Of a stretch of 64,000 nt of DNA, positions 25,353-33,038 are shown in pieces. A program made the position numbers and the translations under genes. The stretch's first letter is position 1, and each line of letters opens with the position of its first letter. Source of the stretch: Roseomonas sp. Its GTDB lineage: Bacteria > Pseudomonadota > Alphaproteobacteria > Acetobacterales > Acetobacteraceae. The notes below the pieces were generated by a model, which did not search any database, had not been told where the DNA came from, and worked only from the letters and a program-made list of their open reading frames with translations. The stretch spans positions 124,001 to 188,000 of the forward strand of contig JADCGA010000019.1 of NCBI GenBank assembly GCA_020249265.1, written 5' to 3'.

Positions 25353-26831
25353 TCACGGCAGCCAGCGCTGAATAAGGCCCACCAGCCGCCGCGTGCGCGC
25401 GCTGAAAAGGCTTGGCGTGTAAAAACTGCCCGCCGCGCGCTTGGAAACTTCCGACATGGTCGGGTAAGGCGCGATCATCGAAGCAATGGCGCCGATTTTC
25501 ATTTTCTGCTGAATGGCGAGGCCCCAAATGCCGATCATCTCCCCGGCACGGGGGGCGAGAATCGTGGCGCCCAGAATGCGCCCGCGCGGCCCCAGGATGA
25601 TTTTCGCAAGCCCTTCGGTTGCGCGTTCCGCCTGCGCGCGGTCATTGCCAGCAAGCGGTTGCAGCAGGGTGGTGACTTCATGGCCTGCCTCCCGCGCCGC
25701 CGCTTCCGTGAGGCCGACATGCGCCAATTCCGGATCGGCATAGGTCACCCAGGGCAGCGCGGCGTAATACGCCTTGGCCGGCAGGCCAAACAGCGCATTC
25801 CGGATGACGATGCCCGCGTGATAGCCGGCGATATGGGTGAATTGCGGGCCGCCCGCCACATCGCCAATGGCGAAGACGCGCCGATTGCTGCTCAGCAGGC
25901 GCTGATCAACGGTGATGCCGCGCGGTGTGAATTCAATGCCGGCGGCTTCCAGCCCAAGCCCGGCGGTATTGGGCTTGCGGCCTGCGGCGACCAGCAGATG
26001 CGATCCTTGCACCAGCACGGTGCCCGCATTGCCGCGCAATTCCAGTTCAACGCCCGGAGAGGTTTGGCGCGCCGCCACTACCTCAATACCTTCATGCAGG
26101 GTGATGCCTTCGCGGGTCAGGGCATGGCGCAGGATCGTCACCGCCTCGGGCTCATCGCGCGGCAGGATGGCGGCGCGTTCAACCAAAGTGACGCGGGCGC
26201 CCAGGCGGCGAAAGGCTTGCGCCATTTCAATCCCGATCGGGCCCCCGCCCAGGACCAATAAATGGTCTTGTTGTTCTTCCAGACCGAAGATCGTTTCATT
26301 GGTAAGGAAGGGGATATCGGCAAGGCCAGGCACCGGCGGGATGGCGGGTGAGGAGCCCGTTGCCACCACAAAGCGCCGCGCCCAGATGCGCTGGCTGCCG
26401 GCCTGGACTTCCTGAGGCCCCGTGAACCGTGCTGGCGCCTGGATGACGGTGACGCCAAGGCCTTCAAAACGTTCCACACTGTCATGCGGGGCAATGGCGG
26501 CGATAACGCCATGCACATGGGCATGGACCTTGGCGAAATCCACAGCCGGTTCATGGTTGGCGATGCCGAAAGGGCCAGCATGGCGCTGGGCATGGGCGGC
26601 ATGCGCCGCAGCCAGCAGCGCCTTGGACGGCACGCAGCCGGTATTGAGGCAATCGCCACCCATCAGGTGCTTTTCGATGAGCACAACAGAAGCACCCATC
26701 TGCACGGCACCGGCAGCGACCGAAAGCCCACCAGATCCCGCGCCGATGATGCAAAGATCCGCATGGAGAACGCCATCGCGCAGCACCGGGCGGCGCGTGA
26801 TGATTCCAGGGGGAGGCGACGCAGCATTCAC
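25353..26831 (-). CDS. Mercuric-reductase-like FAD/NAD(P) disulfide oxidoreductase
   Basis: It encodes 492 residues from GTG 26831; earlier in-frame starts would fall in the gap beside the upstream glycosyltransferase gene. The FAD motif is CIIGAGSGGLS, the redox disulfide is C61-x4-C66 (GGDCLNTGCVPS), and NAD(P) binding is at LGGGPIGIEMA. The C-terminal dimer domain has APYPTMSE, where classical lipoamide or glutathione reductases have a His before the Pro-Thr. There is no N-terminal HMA domain and no C-terminal vicinal Cys pair, so it is not a true MerA. A metalloid or thiol substrate is likely from context. Confidence 0.87.
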   Translation of the reverse strand: MNAASPPPGIITRRPVLRDGVLHADLCIIGAGSGGLSVAAGAVQMGASVVLIEKHLMGGDCLNTGCVPSKALLAAAHAAHAQRHAGPFGIANHEPAVDFAKVHAHVHGVIAAIAPHDSVERFEGLGVTVIQAPARFTGPQEVQAGSQRIWARRFVVATGSSPAIPPVPGLADIPFLTNETIFGLEEQQDHLLVLGGGPIGIEMAQAFRRLGARVTLVERAAILPRDEPEAVTILRHALTREGITLHEGIEVVAARQTSPGVELELRGNAGTVLVQGSHLLVAAGRKPNTAGLGLEAAGIEFTPRGITVDQRLLSSNRRVFAIGDVAGGPQFTHIAGYHAGIVIRNALFGLPAKAYYAALPWVTYADPELAHVGLTEAAAREAGHEVTTLLQPLAGNDRAQAERATEGLAKIILGPRGRILGATILAPRAGEMIGIWGLAIQQKMKIGAIASMIAPYPTMSEVSKRAAGSFYTPSLFSARTRRLVGLIQRWLP

Positions 26832-26889
26832 GCGATTGAACCTTTCCGAATTGAGACACCTTTCGCTGGGTGGCGCGAGAAGGTTACCT

Positions 26890-27636
26890 TCAGCCTTGGT
26901 TTGCTTGTTGGGGTGGCGATGTTTCCACCGCCGCCCAAGCCGCCAGCAGGGCGCGTGTATGCCGCGCCGGACCACCTTGCACCATCGCGGCGGCGAAAGG
27001 TGGCTGCCCGTCGCATTCAGCCTTCAGGCGTTGAAAATCCTCGGCCTCATCCACGTCATACCATTCATGCAGCACATGCACCGGCAGTCCCATTTGCGCC
27101 GCATGCTTGCAGGTGGTGGTGAAGACCGCCGGGGTGCTCCACGCGATATTGCGAAACAGCGCAGGATGAAAGCCCTTGAGCCCAATGAGATAATAGCCGC
27201 CATCCAGCGACGGGCCGAGCACGAGGCGATCACCATCGGCATGCAGCGCATTGATCGCTTCTTCGATCAGAGCACCCGGCAGGCTTGGGCTGTCGCTGTT
27301 CATGAAGATAACACCTTCATGCCCGGCCTGGAGCAGCGCCTTTAGGCTTGCTTCCAGCACCTGCCCGACATCATCTGCCTCCCGCGGGATGAGCGCCCAA
27401 TCAGGGGTAAGGAGCTTGCGTAGCGCCGCTTCAGTGCCGGCGGGGCTGAACAGGGCATAGCATTGCCGTGAAAGCGTTGCGGGCAATGTCATCAAGGTTT
27501 CCGCGAGATCGCGGATGAAACAGGCGGAGAGTTGGGCTGTTCGTTTCTGCCCGAGCAATGGCCAAAGCCGCGACTTGCCGCGCCCGATGGCGGGGGTTTT
27601 GCAGACAAGCGCAATCGCGATTTTGGGCATCATCAT
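26890..27636 (-). CDS. DUF2064 / TIGR04282-type glycosyltransferase (nucleotide-sugar-transferase fold)
   Basis: It encodes 248 residues; three consecutive ATG codons (27636, 27633, 27630) leave the exact start open. The GT-A-like fold shows CKTPAIGRGKSRL, the metal-site stretch FMNSDSPSLP, and LGPSLDGGYYLIGL. The family was defined next to radical SAM/seleno-domain proteins and is often called arsenosugar-biosynthesis-associated. It is the first gene of the minus-strand cluster; 58 bp separate it from the flavoprotein. Confidence 0.85.
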   Translation of the reverse strand: MMMPKIAIALVCKTPAIGRGKSRLWPLLGQKRTAQLSACFIRDLAETLMTLPATLSRQCYALFSPAGTEAALRKLLTPDWALIPREADDVGQVLEASLKALLQAGHEGVIFMNSDSPSLPGALIEEAINALHADGDRLVLGPSLDGGYYLIGLKGFHPALFRNIAWSTPAVFTTTCKHAAQMGLPVHVLHEWYDVDEAEDFQRLKAECDGQPPFAAAMVQGGPARHTRALLAAWAAVETSPPQQANQG

Positions 27637-28101
27637 CCCAGGCCGTTCGACAAGAATTCCCTATACGTGACATGGGCCGCATAGGTTACGCATCAAGCGG
27701 GTTAAATGTGCCGTGCGATATCCGGATTGCTTGGGAGCTTCTGATCAAACGCGCAATCCCGTCGGTTTTTCATGGTCGCGGTGATCCCGGTCTGATTTCA
27801 GCCAGTGTTGATGGCTTCGCGCGCTGTTTTCGGGGAAGAAACGCACGCCATGACCCCCTTCAGACGCAATTCACCTGTCAGGCGTGACAGTACCCCATCA
27901 AGACACGCCGCTTGAGATAGAGGTTGGCAGGAAGCGCTCTCCCCGTTTTTGCTTGTGGTGTCGGTCAAAGCCGAGGCTGGAGCAGCTTTTTTGCCGCATG
28001 CGGGACACGATCAACACCTGAATGACCGATGCAAGACAAAATCAGAAAATCAGTGGCAGGCCCAGGGAGGGTTAAATCAGAGGTTCTCAAAAATTGAGTG
28101 A
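27637..28101. other. Unusual 465 bp gap without a convincing gene
   Basis: It is locally less GC-rich than the flanks. A plus-strand frame of 72 residues at 27672-27887 begins MGRIGYASSG, which faintly recalls serine-recombinase N-termini, but nothing further matches. The right half has short A/T-rich tracts and no long frame. It probably holds the promoter of the minus-strand cluster and decayed sequence. Confidence 0.4.
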
Positions 28102-29040
28102 TCAATCGCGGAATCTGGCATAAATCGGGCGCAACAGAAAAGGCGTCAGAAAAAGCGGGAATTGGCCAAGCGCGAAGAAGAGCAAAATCCGCTCATCGGT
28201 TGCCGCTGGCAGCACCGCCAGAAACAGCGCCATGTTGCGATTGCCACCCAGCAGGCCCGCGGTCAGCGCCAGCTTCTTGCCGGTTGGCGCAAAAACCAAG
28301 GCGGTTGCAGCATTCAGGCCGAAATTCGCCGCGAAGGCCAAGGCGAGGCCACCCATCACCCAGGCAGGGTCTGAGGTGATCTTGGCCAGCATCCCATCCA
28401 TCACGCCGAAGCCGAAAATCACCACCAGCCACACCATAGAACCATCCAAAGCGCCCGCATAGCGTTGCAGGCGCGCGGGGCCCAAAAGCCGGCGCAGCAG
28501 CACCGCAATTAACAAGGGCAGGCCCACCACCAGCATCAGCCGGCCCATCAGCGCGGAAAGTGAAATCGCCAAATCTATGCCCATCAGCCCAAGCGCCAGG
28601 GGCGGCGCGGTGAAGGGCACAATCAGCGTGGTGATAATGGCGACCACCAATGATATTTCGCCATCCAGCCCAACCATGCGGGCGAAGGCTGGGGAGGATG
28701 TGGCGGCGCAGCCCATGGCGCTGATGACCAGCCCCGCGACCAAGGGTCCGTCAAAACCAAAGCCACGCAGCACCAGGAACAACAGGATGGGGCAGATCAG
28801 CATCATCCAGCCGACCAGCAGGGCCACCAGCACGGGCCGGCGTAAATACGCCACCACCTGCGCCAAATCCACGCGCAGCAGTACCATCGTCATCAAGGTC
28901 GCGACCGTAAAGGTGACGACATCGCGAAACAGCGCTGCCAAGGGGGGGATGAAAAGCCCCGCGAAAATGCCAAGCGCCAGCAGCGGCCCGCCGCGCCGGG
29001 CGGACCATTCCAGGAAGCGAAGGGCCATGGGGAAACTCAT
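28102..29040 (-). CDS. Bile acid:sodium symporter (BASS) family transporter
   Basis: It encodes 312 residues with nine to ten hydrophobic segments. It resembles the BASS/SBF fold with the paired core helices: MGCAATSSPAFARMVGLDG in the first crossover and LTAGLLGGNRNMALFLAVLP in the second. The ATG overlaps the ribokinase stop (ATGA). Substrates in this superfamily range from organic acids to arsenite, so the role here is open; coupling to a sugar kinase suggests uptake of a small organic compound. Confidence 0.82.
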   Translation of the reverse strand: MSFPMALRFLEWSARRGGPLLALGIFAGLFIPPLAALFRDVVTFTVATLMTMVLLRVDLAQVVAYLRRPVLVALLVGWMMLICPILLFLVLRGFGFDGPLVAGLVISAMGCAATSSPAFARMVGLDGEISLVVAIITTLIVPFTAPPLALGLMGIDLAISLSALMGRLMLVVGLPLLIAVLLRRLLGPARLQRYAGALDGSMVWLVVIFGFGVMDGMLAKITSDPAWVMGGLALAFAANFGLNAATALVFAPTGKKLALTAGLLGGNRNMALFLAVLPAATDERILLFFALGQFPLFLTPFLLRPIYARFRD

Positions 29041-29924
29041 TCCCCTCCAGGTGCCAGGATCGCGGCGCGATAGGGCAAGGAAGGCACGGCCCCATGCCGC
29101 GTACAGGCCAGCGCGCCCGCCGCCACGGCCAAACGCAAGGTCTTTTCGGGCGTATAGGCTTCCGCGCTGAAGGCCGCGAAGGCGCCCAGAAACGCGTCTC
29201 CCGCGCCGGTGGTATCGGCGACGACAACGCGGGGCGGGGTAGCGTCAATCACAACGCCATCAGGCCGCGCCCAAAAGGCGCCGGCAGCGCCGGCGGTGAC
29301 GATCACCTCGCGCATTGTCTCGGCAGCGAGGGCGAGTGCGAGGGCAGCGGGTTCGGCTTCACGCTGTGCCAGAATGGCGGCTTCGGTTTCATTCAGCACC
29401 AGCATATCCGTGACGGCGAGAAGTTCTGGCATGATGGGCGCCGCAGGTGCGACGTTCAGGATGCGGCGCGATTGGGGCAGTGCGCGAAACAGCGCGGCGG
29501 TGGCGGCTTGCGGCGTTTCAAGCTGTGCGAGCGCGACCGCGATATCGGTGGGCGGCGTAAAGCCTGGCGGCACAGCCAGTTCCGCATTGGCGCCGGGGAT
29601 GATGATGATCTGATTTTCGCCCGCTGCATCAAGCAGAATGGTGGCGGCGCCGGTGGGCGCTTGGGTCGTTTGCACCGCCTGCGCATCAATTCCTTCCGCG
29701 GCCCAAAGCGCGTGCGCTGCTTGGCCCGAAGCGTCATCGCCAATGGTGGCTATCAGCGCGACACGCCCGCGCGCGCGTGCCGCGGCCACGGCCTGGTTGC
29801 TGCCCTTGCCGCCATGAAATGCGGCGATGCCAAGCGCGGTGAGGGTTTCTCCCGGCGCAGGGAAGCGCTCAAGGCGCAGCACCGTGTCGAGATTATACGA
29901 ACCAATAACGAGAATACCGCCCAT
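29037..29924 (-). CDS. rbsK: Ribokinase / PfkB-family carbohydrate kinase
   Basis: It encodes 295 residues from ATG 29924; an ATG 24 nt upstream is possible. The PfkB N-terminal signature is in FHGGKGSNQAVAAAR, the sodium/substrate segment is GSYNLDTV, and the C-terminal catalytic DTTGAGDAFLGAF carries the general-base Asp. Substrate specificity could be ribose or another pentose or nucleoside. It lies in an operon with the PhnZ-like gene (45 bp upstream) and the BASS transporter. Confidence 0.88.
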   Translation of the reverse strand: MGGILVIGSYNLDTVLRLERFPAPGETLTALGIAAFHGGKGSNQAVAAARARGRVALIATIGDDASGQAAHALWAAEGIDAQAVQTTQAPTGAATILLDAAGENQIIIIPGANAELAVPPGFTPPTDIAVALAQLETPQAATAALFRALPQSRRILNVAPAAPIMPELLAVTDMLVLNETEAAILAQREAEPAALALALAAETMREVIVTAGAAGAFWARPDGVVIDATPPRVVVADTTGAGDAFLGAFAAFSAEAYTPEKTLRLAVAAGALACTRHGAVPSLPYRAAILAPGGE

Positions 29925-29969
29925 GAGGGCGAATCCTGCGGGGCGCATCGGCCCCGGTCAAGGGCGCAG

Positions 29970-30527
29970 CTATTTCAGGCAGGCGGCGACATAGGGCAGG
30001 AAATGCTGCACGGGTGGCGTTGCCAGCCCCTTTACCTTGGCACCTTCATCAAAACGCCTGAGGCGCACCGCATCTTCCGCCTGCGGCAAGGCGCGAAAGG
30101 TAGCCACTTCCTCGGTTGACATCGGGCCACCTTGCAGCGACAGGCTGAGCACTGAATCAGGCGACAGCTTGGCGAAGTAATCCGCTTCCGTCGCGCAAAG
30201 ATAGCGCTTGGCGGCGACATGCAGCCGCACGGGTTCCGTCACTTCCGGGCCGAACCAGGATTGCAGCCAGACCTGGCCCAGCTCCTCATGCTTGTCGTCA
30301 ACGCCATGCTCGGCGGGGTTGTCGCCAAGATCATGCACCATATGGCCGATATCATGCAGCAACGCGGCGGTGATGAGGGAAGCGGAACATCCTTCACGTT
30401 CCGCTTGCCAGGCGGCCTGCAAAGCGTGCTGACGCTGCGTGATGTCATGCAGCCCGTAGCGGCCATGGCCCTTGCCATCAATCAGATCGGCCAATTCCTG
30501 CAAGCGCGGATCTTCAGTATTTGCCAT
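29970..30527 (-). CDS. HD-domain oxygenase-like protein (PhnZ / phosphonate-associated HDIG family)
   Basis: It encodes 185 residues from ATG 30527. The mixed-valent di-iron HD site is visible: QHALQAA (His), LLHDIGH (His-Asp) and HVAAKRYLCATE (His). The segments AKRYLCATEADYFAKLSPDSV and LRRFDEGAKV are typical of the family next to phosphonate-degradation genes. PhnZ cleaves the C-P bond of hydroxylated 2-aminoethylphosphonate using O2. No PhnY partner is in the window, so the substrate is uncertain. A PhnCDE-type importer is encoded 10 kb away. Confidence 0.82.
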   Translation of the reverse strand: MANTEDPRLQELADLIDGKGHGRYGLHDITQRQHALQAAWQAEREGCSASLITAALLHDIGHMVHDLGDNPAEHGVDDKHEELGQVWLQSWFGPEVTEPVRLHVAAKRYLCATEADYFAKLSPDSVLSLSLQGGPMSTEEVATFRALPQAEDAVRLRRFDEGAKVKGLATPPVQHFLPYVAACLK

Positions 30528-30585
30528 GATGCATTTTCCCCAACCGGTCATGATTGCGCTAGCGCTTGATGGGGGTTCAGGGAAG

Positions 30586-30629
30586 CACCGTCATGGTCGT
30601 GTCATCAAATCTTCACGACCATGACGGTG
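30586..30629. repeat. Intergenic inverted repeat / hairpin
   Basis: CACCGTCATGGTCGTG at 30586-30601 pairs perfectly with 30614-30629 across a 12-nt loop, a 16 bp stem. It lies between the acyl-CoA dehydrogenase stop and the HD-gene promoter. There is no T-tract. It resembles the CCGTCATGGCC-type palindromes scattered in alphaproteobacterial genomes, and it may also act as a terminator. Confidence 0.6.
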
Positions 30630-30636
30630 GAGGGTT

Positions 30637-31788
30637 TCAGGCAGCCTGATTGAGCCCACCCATCGCCATCAATTGCGTCACATGATGATCAGCATCGCCG
30701 AACATGGTGTCTATCGTGGTCAGGCGCTTGAAGTAATGCCCGCCCAGATATTCCATCGTCATCGCAATGCCGCCATGCAATTGAATGGCGCTTTGGCCGA
30801 TAAACTTGCCGGAACGCCCAATCTGCACCTTCACTGCGGACATTTGCCGGCGCCGTTCGGGCGCATCGCTTTCTTGCGCCATCATCGCCGCCAGCATGGC
30901 CATGGAACGCGCTTCTTCCAAGGAGACCATCATTTCCGCCGCGCGGTGCTGCAAGGACTGGAAAGTGCCGATCGGCCGGCCAAATTGCTTGCGCGTCTTC
31001 AGATAATCCAGCGTCAGCTTCTGCAGCGCATCCATCGCACCCACTGCTTCACCGGCCAGCGCCGCGATGGTTTCATCCACCACGCGATCCACCAAAGCGA
31101 AGCCATTGCCGGCATCGCCCAGCAGTGCCTCCGCCGGAAGGCTTACGCGATCCAGCGTGATTTCCGCACCGCGCAAGCTATCCGTGGTTGGGTAGCCGCG
31201 TCGCGTCACACCCTTGGCGTTCACCGGCACCAGAAAAACGCCAATGCCGGATTTGTCGCGCCTGGAGCCACCGGTGCGCGCAGTCACGATGATGTGATCT
31301 GCCACATCACCATGCAGCACCACGCCCTTGCGGCCTTCCAGCACCCAGCCCGCGCCATCCTTCTTCGCTGTGGTCGCGATATCATGCAGATCATGCCGCG
31401 ATTGCGGTTCGGTATAACCAAAGGCGAGTTTCAGCTTGCCCGCGGCAATTTCCGGCACCAGCGCCGCGCGCTGCGCCGCAGATGCACCATGGCGGATGAA
31501 GCCACCGCCCATCACAACGGTCGCAAGCCAAGGTTCCAGCGTAATCGCGCTGCCCATGGCTTCCGACATCAGCATCACTTCGACAGGGCCGGCGCCAAAG
31601 CCACCATCTTCTTCCGCGAAAGGCAGGCCGAGCAGGCCGAGATCGGCATAAGCCTCCCACATTTCCTGAGACCACCCATTGGCTGATTTCAGAAAGCGCT
31701 TGCGGTCTTCAAACTTGTATTTATCGGCCAGCAGCTTGGTCAGGCTGTCCTGCAACAGCCGCTGGTCTTCGGAAAGATCGAAATCCAT
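30637..31788 (-). CDS. Acyl-CoA dehydrogenase (small subunit-like or second paralogue)
   Basis: It encodes 383 residues, the usual ACAD length. It oxidises acyl-CoA to enoyl-CoA with FAD. The three-domain layout is visible: an N-terminal helical domain (DFDLSEDQRLLQDSL), a middle beta domain (FGYTEPQSRHDL), and a C-terminal helical domain (RKQFGRPIGTFQSLQHRAAEM, then QLHGGIAMTMEY). It starts 3 bp after the first acyl-CoA dehydrogenase gene ends. Such adjacent pairs can form heteromeric enzymes acting on steroid or branched acyl-CoAs; the true substrate is unknown. Confidence 0.93.
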   Translation of the reverse strand: MDFDLSEDQRLLQDSLTKLLADKYKFEDRKRFLKSANGWSQEMWEAYADLGLLGLPFAEEDGGFGAGPVEVMLMSEAMGSAITLEPWLATVVMGGGFIRHGASAAQRAALVPEIAAGKLKLAFGYTEPQSRHDLHDIATTAKKDGAGWVLEGRKGVVLHGDVADHIIVTARTGGSRRDKSGIGVFLVPVNAKGVTRRGYPTTDSLRGAEITLDRVSLPAEALLGDAGNGFALVDRVVDETIAALAGEAVGAMDALQKLTLDYLKTRKQFGRPIGTFQSLQHRAAEMMVSLEEARSMAMLAAMMAQESDAPERRRQMSAVKVQIGRSGKFIGQSAIQLHGGIAMTMEYLGGHYFKRLTTIDTMFGDADHHVTQLMAMGGLNQAA

Positions 31789-31791
31789 GTG

Positions 31792-33000
31792 TCAGAGTCC
31801 TAAAAAGGCTTTGGCCATGATGTTCTTTTGGATCTCGGTGGAACCACCATAGATCGTTTGCTTGCGCCAATTGAAATAGGTTGGCTGCGCCAGCGTCGCC
31901 CATTCCGGCGCCAGTTCCGGTTCATTCCAGCGATCGCCATCAGGATCAGCGCCCACCATGCCGTAAGGCCCGGCGGCCATGACATAAAGATCACTGATGG
32001 ATTGCTGAATTTCCGTGCCCCGAATCTTCAGCACCGAAGATGCAGGGTTGGGTTTGCGTTCACTAAGCTGCCGGTTTTCATCCGCCAGCACGCGCATGGT
32101 GGTCATTTCCAGCGCCTTCAACTGCACTTCCACTTCAACCAGGCGCTCGCGGAAGCGCGCATCTTCGATCATCGGGCGTTCACCACCCGGCGCATTCTGC
32201 GCAATTAGCTTCAGCCGACGGATGCGGTCTTTCGATGCACCCACGCGCGCCTGGCCGGTGCGTTCATTTGAAAGTAGGAATTTCGCGCAATCCCAGCCGC
32301 GATGTTCGGTGCCGACCAGATTGGCAACCGGCACTTTCACATCATCGAAGAACACCTCATTCACCTCATGCGCGCCATCAATGGTGATGATGGGGCGCAC
32401 GGTGATGCCGGGTGTGTTCATATCCACGACAAGGAAGGAAATGCCTTCCTGCTGCTTGGTCGCTTCCGGATTGGTGCGCACCAGTAGGAAGATCCAATCG
32501 GCGTATTGCGCGAGTGTCGTCCAGGTTTTTTGCCCATTGACGATGTAGTGATCCCCTTCGCGCACAGCGCGCGTTTTCAGCGACGCCAAATCAGATCCTG
32601 CGCCGGGTTCCGAGAAACCCTGGCAGAACCAAAGATCAAGATTGGCAAGCTTTGGCAGGAAGAATTTCTTCTGTTCTTCGGTGCCGAAGGCAATCAGCAC
32701 CGGCCCCAACATATTGCAATTGAAGCCAAGCGGAATCGGCGCCGGCGTGCCCTGCAATTCTTCCAACAGAATAAAGCGCTTGATGGCAGACCAATCGCTC
32801 TGCCCGCCCCATTCCGCGGGCCAATGTGGCACGCACCAACCTTTAGCATTCAGCTTCTTCTGCCAGTCCAGCTGCATTTGCTTGGTGGGGGTGCGGCCGG
32901 CTGCCATGCGTTCCCGCGTATCGGCGGGCAAATTGGCATCAATCCAATCGCGCACTTCCTGGCGGAAGGCGCGTTCCTCATCCGTGAAGCGTAGATCCAT
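31792..33000 (-). CDS. Acyl-CoA dehydrogenase (first of pair)
   Basis: It encodes 402 residues. The FAD-binding middle domain has FCQGFSEPGAGSDLASL, and the N-terminal part has RFTDEERAFRQEVRDWI. The C-terminal part includes the LSNERTGQ and SVLKIRGTEIQQSISDLY segments seen in the FadE17/FadE28-like group. ATG 33000 is preceded by AAGGAG. It lies in an operon with the multifunctional beta-oxidation gene upstream and the second dehydrogenase downstream. Confidence 0.94.
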   Translation of the reverse strand: MDLRFTDEERAFRQEVRDWIDANLPADTRERMAAGRTPTKQMQLDWQKKLNAKGWCVPHWPAEWGGQSDWSAIKRFILLEELQGTPAPIPLGFNCNMLGPVLIAFGTEEQKKFFLPKLANLDLWFCQGFSEPGAGSDLASLKTRAVREGDHYIVNGQKTWTTLAQYADWIFLLVRTNPEATKQQEGISFLVVDMNTPGITVRPIITIDGAHEVNEVFFDDVKVPVANLVGTEHRGWDCAKFLLSNERTGQARVGASKDRIRRLKLIAQNAPGGERPMIEDARFRERLVEVEVQLKALEMTTMRVLADENRQLSERKPNPASSVLKIRGTEIQQSISDLYVMAAGPYGMVGADPDGDRWNEPELAPEWATLAQPTYFNWRKQTIYGGSTEIQKNIMAKAFLGL

Positions 33001-33038
33001 CTGTCTTTCTCCTTATTTCTTGCTGCCGACTTGCGGCA

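Noticed and set aside
27672..27887. 72-codon frame starting MGRIGYASSG as a possible resolvase
   Set aside because: Only the first few residues recall serine recombinases; the catalytic Ser context and the rest do not fit.
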